Of a stretch of DNA of 64,000 bases, positions 56,537 to 64,000 are shown in pieces. Source of the stretch: Paracyclopina nana. Taxonomy: Eukaryota; Arthropoda; Copepoda; Cyclopoida; Cyclopettidae. Position 1 is the stretch's first letter, and each line of letters begins with the position of its first letter. Under the pieces are notes generated by a model, which made no database searches, was not told where the DNA came from, and saw nothing but the letters and a program-made list of their open reading frames with translations. The DNA lies in assembly GCA_019096065.1 (NCBI GenBank), contig JAGUCH010000002.1:13776501-13840500 (forward strand). Reading direction: 5' to 3'. A program made the position numbers and the translations under genes.

Positions 56537-56932
56537 CAGGTTCATTTTGAGTTTTGTTTTGTGGGGTGAATGGCACTACGATTATTTTTCCTTCCTTCAG
56601 TGCACTTCCTGATGCTGGAAAAGTGAGAGAGATACTTTCTATGCTTAGATTACGCCTTCAAGGATACAATTGCTTACATAAAGCCTATTAAGCTTTGGTG
56701 GAGTCTGTGGTGAGTCTGGCCGTGAGTAGGTGACTCATAAATCAGCACTTTTGAATCATATGAAGGCCACTCACAATAAACTTTTAAGTAATATTTGTTT
56801 ATATGTAGCGCGAGATTGTAAAACCGGGCTATTAAGTAGCTGGGAGAGGATATTAAAATGGAGAAACTAAATAGGCTATATCTACGGGAGTTGTAAATCT
56901 TTTATCTTCTCCTTTATTAAAAAAATCGATTA

Positions 56933-57177
56933 ATAGGGTGTTCACCTATGCCTCTATTCCTTAAAATCTTACGGCATCCTTAAATGAAATGCCTTAGTTT
57001 TCGTACTTCTGATTAATCAAAACACTTCAAACTCATATGACTATTATAGGTGGGGAAAATGGTCCAATTGAAGATATCAAAAGTTAGTAAAACTGATGAG
57101 TACTGAAGTGGGAGGCTAAAGTAAAAACGCAATTTTACGGTAGGAAAAAAATTTCCTTTATAGGTGAACACAGCATT
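56933..57177 (-). mobile_element. 245-bp MITE, intact (empty-site) copy
   Basis: The inverted ends contain gtgttcacctat (left) and ataggtgaacac (right). Read on the minus strand it aligns along its whole length with the two halves of the interrupted copy at 60838-62299. Flanks are compatible with a TA-type target, though not decisive. Confidence 0.7.
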
Positions 57178-60100
57178 ATAAGTGACCTCGATAAAGATAT
57201 TTAATTTCTACCTTATTATCCAAATACTACTCGAGACAAAACAGTAGCTGGGCTGGATCGGTAAACTGCATTATAACGCGAGAAATCCTTATTGCAGCAT
57301 GTATAAGGTGTAAATATTGAATCGCGCGCACTTGTAAATTGTAATATATTATGGCGCGCCGGTACGTCACGCGCGTACTAGGCATCTTTCTCCGTTGCAT
57401 ATAATGTCCCCATCAGATTTTGAATGGCATATGAGCCCTTTTTTAAAGAGCTCGATCTTTGCATTCTCGGGATATCTAGGTCATTCCTTGGATCATTGAA
57501 TTTGCCTCGCTTCATAATGGTCCCCGAAAGCCTCAAATTCCACTCGCAAATTGCGCTGAAAGCTAAACACGCATGTCAACATCATTTCCAAGATGATGAT
57601 TCAGTTGTGCCTTCTTCTCCTTCTTTTTGGCAGAAAGTTGTGCCATGTTTGCGCTGCGTGTTTTTTCTCCCCCGAGTGCAGCGGCAGCAAAGCGCGAGCG
57701 GAGTGAAGTAATTTATAATCTTGGTGCTTGAAGTTTTGAAAGCATTTTCTTCATATGCATTAAAAGATCCCGTCGAACAAGACGCGGAGGAGAGTGATGA
57801 TAACCTGGGAAGAAGGTCTTCTTTTCCCCCTTTTTTCGAAGGCTGAACATCAACAGCAAATCCATGAGGCGAGACGCAAACTCAATTTCTTGTTCTCCAC
57901 TCTTTTATGGGAACAATAATGCAAAGCATTTCGCTCGACTTTGCTGAGCAAAAATAGTCGCGAAAGCGGCCTTGAAAAAATTAAGCGGCATGCAGCTTTG
58001 GGGCGTAAAAAGGGGATGCGATTTGATCCGAAACAAAGCGAGGTGAACGCTATTGTGCTGAAGCCAGGCTCGTTTAAAATGCTAGCTCCCGTTAAGAAAA
58101 TAAGCTCTCTCTCTAAATGATTGCGCGAAGCTTTAGCTTTCTAAAATTCTCCGCGCTGAATTTGTCATCCATCTCCGGAATGATGATGTTAACGATGAAG
58201 CTTCGGAGGGGCTAATGACTTAGAAAATGGTGAATTTCCCCTTCTTCGTTTTTCAGGTGAACGCGCGCGAAACTTTAGCTCGTGGCCGGAGATTCTCTCT
58301 CTCTTTTGGAGCTTCTTCATCATCATCCTTTACAACCCTCTTGGAGACGAATTTGCTGGCATATTTTTCCCCTCCAAGCCGAACGCTGCCACCGCACTGT
58401 CGGGAGGCGGACGTTGAAACGTCCACTTCTTGACTGTGCAGTTCGCGGCCTCGACCGTTTTAACGGCTGACCGGTTTGAAAACGGCCTCGCGCATCACTT
58501 GCGGACGTTTTCCACCTTGTGCCGCTAAAAACTTTGGCGTCCGTGCATTTTTATGCAGTCTCTCGGTTATGGTTGACAACCTAACTAAATCTAGGCAAAA
58601 GCGGCCGCACATCCATTTACGAGCCTCTTTTTTTTGCTGAGCAAGGAGGCTGGAAAAGGGGCATAGCATCGTTCGGCAGTTGAGCCCTTTAAACGTGGAT
58701 AAAATGACGAAGCTCGGCGGCATAACATGCGCGCATGATGCTCGAGAGGAATGCAAATGACGACCGGAGTTGTAAGTGAAATTATGCAGATTGCTCTTTC
58801 AATTTGACGTATTGTTGTTGAAATTGGGTGCCACTCAACTTTAACATCGGCAAATGTCTGCAGTCGGTACGCGCGCATTTGGCCTTACCAGCATCTTCTA
58901 GCTTCGTCCGCTATATCACTCAACAACCTTTATATAGTCTCGAACGCTCAACGCTAGCTAATGCGTGATCGCGCTTAAAATGCGTGACGTAATAAAAGAG
59001 GCATTTGTTTACATGCGAGTTTCGGGAATTCCGCGAAATCGCCGGGCGTCAGCCCCGCGCAAGCGGCGCAAATTGCCGTTTGGCGGAAAAACGAGACGAG
59101 CACGTGGTTCAGCTTATTTTTTGTAGCTTTTCATGCGGAGGCTCGTGACGCATCTTTCCTTTGCGAATCAAGTGTGGGAAAATTCTTCCGTAATCTGGCG
59201 AAACCCGCAAAAAAAGGGGGAAGCTAGGTAGCAGCCGTCCTAATCCTCGCGCGGTGATGACTCCACCCTTCGTCTTCCGCCTCAACGCATCCCCTTAAAG
59301 AGACGGTTTTTCGTCTTTTAAAAATGTGCCAACGTCGCAAAGAAACTTGGTTTCCCCGATGATCACCATCGCCGTCGTCGCGTTGATCCCTAACTGTTTG
59401 CCAAAGATAAAATTCAACCGGTTCAGCACATCTCCTTCTCATATTAGCGGCGAAGATTGCTCCGTGTTTTTGAAGGCGGATCGTCAACGTGGCAGCAACT
59501 TTAATGGCCTCGTTTGATGCCCTTTTTCCTCGTGAGTCGGTTAAAGAGCCTCCCAAAGCGGTCGGGCTGCCAAGACCGTCACCGGAGCAAAACTTTGGCA
59601 TAATTCAGTGACAGCGCGCATTTAATGCCCCCAACGGCGGACGCGGAAAGCCATGGCATAAATCAAGCCACATAAATAGACGCGCATTCTTTTTCGAGGC
59701 GCTCGACTTTCCATTCACATAAATGCAAAACACCTGCTATGACCGTTGAGGCGTGAAAGATAATGATAATGCCACGTCCCGTGCGTATTCCCCCACGCGC
59801 ATCAGTAGCGCATGCATGTTTAGCGGAATTTTTCCCCTAGCTCCAAAGATCGAGCTGTTTTTGCGCCAACAATGAAAATGAATTGTCTCTCGCGAGCACT
59901 AAGAATCAATCAGGACATGGGCTATAAGATCCTCGACATCGCCGATTTGGACACATAATGTCCTCCGCTGACCCTCTTTCCACGACTCCATAAAGAAAAG
60001 GGGAAAAAATCCTCGAAAAAAGGACGACCAAGGCTCTCAAAGGAGGGCATAACCTAATTACCAAGATTATGGATGAAGGACAACAAGGTCAGACTTTTTG

Positions 60101-60837
60101 CGCACTTCCACGAAGCTTGCCTTTCCTTTCTGGCTACCTTTGCTTTTCAAGAACAAAATTCACTTATTAAAATTCGCTTGTTCGATGGCGCATTTTCTTT
60201 TTTTGCGACATCCTGAGCTTGACATAGAATGCGGAGCAACGGAAAAAAGCCGCTAATTAAGGAGATTGAAGAAATTTGTCTCGCTGCGTGGCTACAGCAG
60301 TTGGCTCTGCATTATTTCACCGACTTCTTTTCTTCCCCTTGAAAATCATGTCCTTTTTTGGGGGGGCTGCTCAAGAAATACGAAAAAGGCAAAAAGAAGC
60401 AATGACTTTTGGCGCAGAAGAGAGAGTAATTGGATCCATTTCTCTGACCCGCCCACTCACCTAGCAAAGTTTGGTTTTGAACTAACTCTAAGATGCTGCA
60501 TTTAAAACGTAAAAAAATAAAATCTACTTTATGATAGTGGCTTTATGCCTGTTCATCTACAACGACAAATTCAGTCTTAACTTTAGCAGTCTTATACGAA
60601 ATTTCGTTATTCTATAGCGACAAAAATTGTCTTAAGTGAGTCGCTGTGAGCCAGTCGTTAGCGTACGAATTGGGCAAGCGCGTTGGTCAAGTTAAGCACA
60701 TAATGGCTAGGGTTGACTAAATCAATTTGGATTTGCCTTTGTTCAAGGGCAAACTTCCAACCTTCCTTTGATTTAGTGTGTCCTAACGTAAGGATGAGGC
60801 TTGCTGCAAGTAAAGCCGGCATTAGTTTAGTCAATCC
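57178..60837. other. Gene-free, CpG-richer intergenic DNA
   Basis: From about 57.3 kb the base composition changes to mixed sequence with many CpGs. Several open frames of 60-125 codons occur on both strands, none with a recognisable domain, start context or splice support. I see no RNA gene. It may be regulatory DNA for the secreted-protein gene at the window end or for the M13-like gene. Confidence 0.35.
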
Positions 60838-60926
60838 TATGCTGTGTTCATCTATAAAGGTTTTTTTCCTTCCGTTAAAGTGCGTTTTACTTAAGCCTCC
60901 TATTTTAGTATTGATCTTTTTTACTC

Positions 60927-61936
60927 GGTACATACTAAATACCGCACACAAACGCAACGCAACGCACTCTACTAAATACCGCACACTACTAAATACCGCA
61001 CACTACTAAATACCGCACACTACTTTTAATATTATAATGTATCAATGAACTAATCAAACTGGCTGAAGGATAACACAAATTATTTTTTTTTAAACACTTG
61101 CAGTATGCTAGTAAATCTGTTTTTTGTCTATTGCCGTTTTTTAAGTGTGTGCGGTATTTAGTATGTTTGCCTACTAAATACCGCACACAAAGCCCGGTTC
61201 CAACAAGGAAAATCAGCATAGTCAAGAGACGTAGCTTGACTTTGTAGCATAGTCTGGTCCCAGCTAGCTCGCGCGCTCAGCTCGACCTGACTTAACTGGT
61301 TTACCGTACTGCACTATACTGATATCCTGTGTTGGAACCGGGCTTTTATACAGACTGTCCCGGAGATTTCTGCACACTTAGAGATCAAAAGTTTGTGTAA
61401 CAAATTCGGGAAATATTAGACACAATGGATATCATTGGAAAGCTTGGATAAAAGAAATTAAAAGTAAAAAAATTGAGAAAACTTAATTTTCCTAAGGCAC
61501 CCTTAATTTTTTTACAAAAAAGCAAAGCCAAAACCGGCTATTTATGACCAAATTTTCAGCTAGGCCAATCCCAGCTATTTTTTACCCAAAATTGGCTAAC
61601 TTAGTCTCAGAAAGGCATAATAGCATCACAAGCCACTTGGAGTTATTTTTCTAAATTGATAATTTGGCAAAAAATGTCAATTTTGAGCCAAATTGACATT
61701 TTGGCTCAAAATTGACATTTTGGCTCAAAATTGACCTAACCAAGAATATTGTGCTTTCTAATTAGTTATGTAGAAGTATAAAGAGATGCGCAAGTTTTCA
61801 TATAAAATCAAAAACACCAAACAAAACTGTGTGCATAAGTATAGTTTGGGTGTGTGCGGTATTTAGTATGTGAGTACTAAATACCGCACACTAAGTGAAT
61901 ACTTGTTAAAAAAAGAAGTGAAATAACACAAAAATC

Positions 61937-61970
<34 letters not shown>

Positions 61971-62137
61971 AGCCAGCTATAGCCTGGTTCCAATAATGAA
62001 AATGAGCTTTTATGCCAAAACTGATGAATTTACTGTGGTTTGCTTTTTTTTATTTGTGCTGTGTGCGGTATTTAGTAGTGTGCGGTATTTAGTAGTGTGC
62101 GTTGCGTTGTGTTTGTGTGCGGTATTTAGTATATACG
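60927..62137. mobile_element. 1.21-kb transposable element with subterminal 17-mer array
   Basis: The element is flanked by direct repeats TTTTTACTC (60918-60926 and 62138-62146). Its ends are inverted repeats of about 75 bp built from the 17-mer TACTAAATACCGCACAC plus a tgcgttgcg spacer. I count 11 copies of the 17-mer: forward at 60933, 60970, 60987, 61004, 61172 and 61875; reverse at 61147, 61852, 62061, 62078 and 62115. The interior has no long frame. Terminal arrays of a short motif resemble transposase-binding subterminal repeats. An 8-9 bp duplication would suit a hAT- or Mutator-like element, but the family is not determined. Confidence 0.8.
61189..61346. mobile_element. Nested 158-bp inverted-repeat insertion
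   Basis: The arms AAAGCCCGGTTCCAACA (61189-61205) and its exact complement (61330-61346) enclose about 124 bp. A third, direct copy of the arm (agcctggttccaa) occurs at about 61981. This points to a further small element inside the 1.21-kb one. Confidence 0.5.
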
Positions 62138-62299
62138 TTTTTACTCACTTTTGATAGCTTTAAGTAAACCACTTTTCCCACTTCTTATGGTCACATGAGT
62201 TTGAAGTGTTTTGATTAATCAGGAGTACGAAAACTTCGGCATTTCATTTAAGGCTGTCGTAAGATTTTAAGGAAACGAGGCATAGATGAACACCCCATA

Positions 62300-63893
62300 A
62301 AAGTGATAGCATTTACCTGATGCGGGAGTTGTGTGGCGCCATCCATTTATCCTGGTAACAAAAGAAAAGAAGGCAGAAAAAGACGGCCTTTTGTGGCGTG
62401 TTTTGTGGTCTTGGGAACGACGACGAAGAAGCATTAATTGGCAATAATGTCTTTTCCGAGTGCAATCACGAACAAACGAATCCCTAATGAAAGAGACATC
62501 GTTAGCCATGCAACATAACGTCACTGGACGCGAAGGCAATCGATCGATTGGGCTAATTAAATACCGTGCCTTCGGGATAAATCTCCATAGCACTGTAGTA
62601 TGAACCACCATTTATGCATTTCGACGCGAAGCGTTCGATCGTGCAGACAATCTCTTATCGTTAGTTTCCGAAAGCAGTTCATTTGTCAGCTTAAAGGTCG
62701 AATGCGAAGGGGTCAACCACGCTTTTCCGTCTGATTGATGATGAACTCGCCTGCAAATGTTGTTCACCTCTTGGATCAGCTCAAAGAAGGCGTGGAAGAA
62801 ATGCTCGACCCCTTGAAAATGCAGAGTTGGTAAGCATTTTGCTATACTATTCGGTGGCGTTCGAAATATGCCAATAATCGCGCGCGTACGACCACCACCT
62901 TGCGCTTGACGGATATCCGAAGAAGCCAATAATATGCGCGCGACTTCGCAAAACAGATTGAAAATCCCCCCAATGTGGAAATACTACACACAATTTTTAG
63001 GCTACTGCGCCAGATGTCAAAATTCAATTTGATTGCGGTATGCTGCTGCAGTGGCATAGTATTGGCGGTGGGTGGAAAAATCCGATTTCTCGAGGCCGCA
63101 CGACGACAAAATGAAATGTGGCTCATTTTGAGCCATGCATTTACTGCAAGAGAAATCATCGATTTCAGTCATCACGCGCAAGCCATCATTGAAAGCATTA
63201 TCCTTAAGGCGTGACGGGAGAAAACAATTATCGACCACTTTTCAAGGCCGCGAGCCTCTTTTTGCTACTTTAACTCTAAAGTGGCCCCAAAATGTATAAA
63301 GGGTTGACATGTGATATTGCGGTTGCCATGCACGCTTGACATTACGCTAGATTTAGGAGAGTAATTAAGCAAAGGCATAATTGTCGCCACGTGGTTGTCA
63401 TGCATCAGGTCTAGAAAAAATCGCGGTCATGACATTTTCCGCGAAAACGTTGTTTACCACCGCTAAACCGCCGGCAGCGCTTGGCATTTCGCGGATTCCA
63501 CGCAATGTAATGTAATAAACATCTCGCGATTTCAATCTATGAAATGATGCTCCTATTTGCAAAGAAATATAAGCACCGGCGAGCCCATGAAGAGCAAGGT
63601 TGCAAGAAGTGGATGTTTGAGTGATTTACGACGTTCATGATAACGAGCGTAATGGCATACTTGATGCACTCAAGGTAAAAAAAGAACCCCGGCCTCCATC
63701 TGATCCCAGTAATAGCATCGATTGGCATATCACCCCTAAGGCTGCGTGGGGTAATTTTCGAGAATTGAGGCAATTTTCCGGCCTCATTATGACCACCTAG
63801 CTCATTATAGCATAAGCCATGCGCAGCAAACCGCGCTGCGCTGTACGCATTTTTGACCGTACGCGTAAAATTGCAAGAAAACGAAACTCGCGC
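62300..63893. other. Intergenic DNA upstream of the terminal gene
   Basis: About 1.6 kb with CpG-rich patches. Open frames of about 70-115 codons on both strands lack recognisable features. No RNA gene is seen. Confidence 0.3.
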
Positions 63894-63899
63894 TCAGTT
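63894..63899 (+). promoter_or_regulatory. Candidate arthropod initiator element
   Basis: TCAGTT matches the TCAKTY initiator, with the A at 63896. A TATA-like taaaatt lies about 30 nt upstream (about 63866). The ATG of the terminal gene would be 37 nt downstream. Confidence 0.4.
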
Positions 63900-63932
63900 C
63901 TTATGTAGCCACCGTAGAAAAAAGGGACGACA

Positions 63933-64000
63933 ATGAGGATTGTCGGGGGCTTTTCGATCTTGCTGTTTTTGCTCCTGCTCCTCGAGATGGAGGAGGCCAG
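63933..64000 (+). CDS. 5' end of a secreted or membrane protein gene (truncated by window)
   Basis: The ATG at 63933 in context gacaATGA opens a frame of 22 codons that runs off the window: MRIVGGFSILLFLLLLLEME and on. A short charged start, a very hydrophobic Leu-rich core and small residues afterwards form a classic signal peptide. Nothing can be said about the mature protein. The candidate initiator 37 nt upstream supports a real gene start. Confidence 0.5.
   Translation, partial: MRIVGGFSILLFLLLLLEMEEA

Larger units (their letters stand above)
55524..56566. mobile_element. 1.04-kb element with CCCCACAAAACAAAA inverted ends
   Basis: CCCCACAAAACAAAA at 55524-55538 recurs inverted as TTTTGTTTTGTGGGG at 56552-56566. 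Inside are two direct copies of a 104-bp unit (55696-55799 and 56433-56536), over 90 percent identical by eye, and several short attaaatcagg words. No transposase frame is present. This is a non-autonomous element of unknown family. Confidence 0.6.
60838..62299 (+). mobile_element. Second MITE copy, interrupted by an insertion
   Basis: The left part (60838-60926) and right part (62147-62299) together reproduce the 245-bp MITE at 56933-57177 (inverted relative to it). Ends are gtgttcatctat and atagatgaacac. The interruption is the 1.2-kb element at 60927-62137 plus a 9-bp target duplication. Confidence 0.75.

Noticed and set aside
55524-56566. LTR retrotransposon interpretation of the 104-bp direct repeats
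   Set aside because: The repeats are internal to inverted ends, too short for LTRs, and no gag or pol frame lies between them.
59224-59601. 125-codon minus-strand open frame
   Set aside because: No domain, poor start evidence and no splice or poly(A) context in a CpG-rich stretch where chance frames are common.
60266-60505. 79-codon plus-strand open frame
   Set aside because: Random composition, no conserved motif and no neighbouring exon.
60933-61020. Regular short repeats that could suggest a CRISPR-like array
   Set aside because: The host is a eukaryote, the 17-mers are back to back or inverted, and they sit at the ends of an element with a target duplication.

Overview
The window is a gene-dense piece of a metazoan nuclear genome. 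Genes are compact, most introns are about 45-60 bp with GT-AG ends, two eukaryotic tRNA genes are present, and AATAAA poly(A) signals often touch the stop codon. The gene content fits an arthropod: a glycan-type UGT, an M13 neprilysin-like protein and long C2H2 genes. A still-bifunctional PAM (separate PHM and PAL genes in Drosophila), together with BARD1 and a probable M1AP, argues against a fly-like insect. A crustacean or a basal hexapod is possible; the species cannot be named from sequence alone.

Layout. 0-6 kb: mRpL30 (-), an RBM39-like RRM gene (+), tRNA-Asn (+), tRNA-Val (-), then SMYD4 and NDUFAF2 in tandem (-). 6.4-20.4 kb: two very large C2H2 zinc-finger genes and USP39 (+). 20.4-24.2 kb: a tandem minus-strand run gamma-SNAP, NTAN1, M1AP-like. 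24.5-29 kb: BARD1-like and CTF18 (+). 29.1-33.2 kb: a tandem minus-strand run of a U1-type zinc-finger gene, a stand-alone REV3 N-terminal gene and HSD17B12. 33.8-38.8 kb: PAM and a UGT (-). 39-45.8 kb: BORA, OPLAH and PFDN5 (+). 48-53.4 kb: a catalytically dead M13 peptidase homologue (-). 53.4-63.9 kb is a gene-poor region with several small inverted-repeat elements, ending at the first codons of a secreted protein that runs off the window.

Most striking pattern. In several tight same-strand pairs (gaps of about 70-200 bp) the downstream start codon lies 0-20 nt after a strong 3' splice site, with little or no room for a cis 5' exon: C2H2 gene 2, NTAN1, CTF18, REV3-N, HSD17B12 and PFDN5. 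Upstream stops often overlap a poly(A) signal. This is what operons resolved by spliced-leader trans-splicing look like. Other notable points are a REV3 gene cut down to its N-terminal region, a RING-less BARD1, an M13 pseudoprotease, a tandem finger-plus-linker repeat protein, and a transposon inserted in a MITE whose empty paralogue lies 5 kb away.

All exon models come from reading splice signals and phase by eye. Gene identities come from recognising family motifs, not from a database search.
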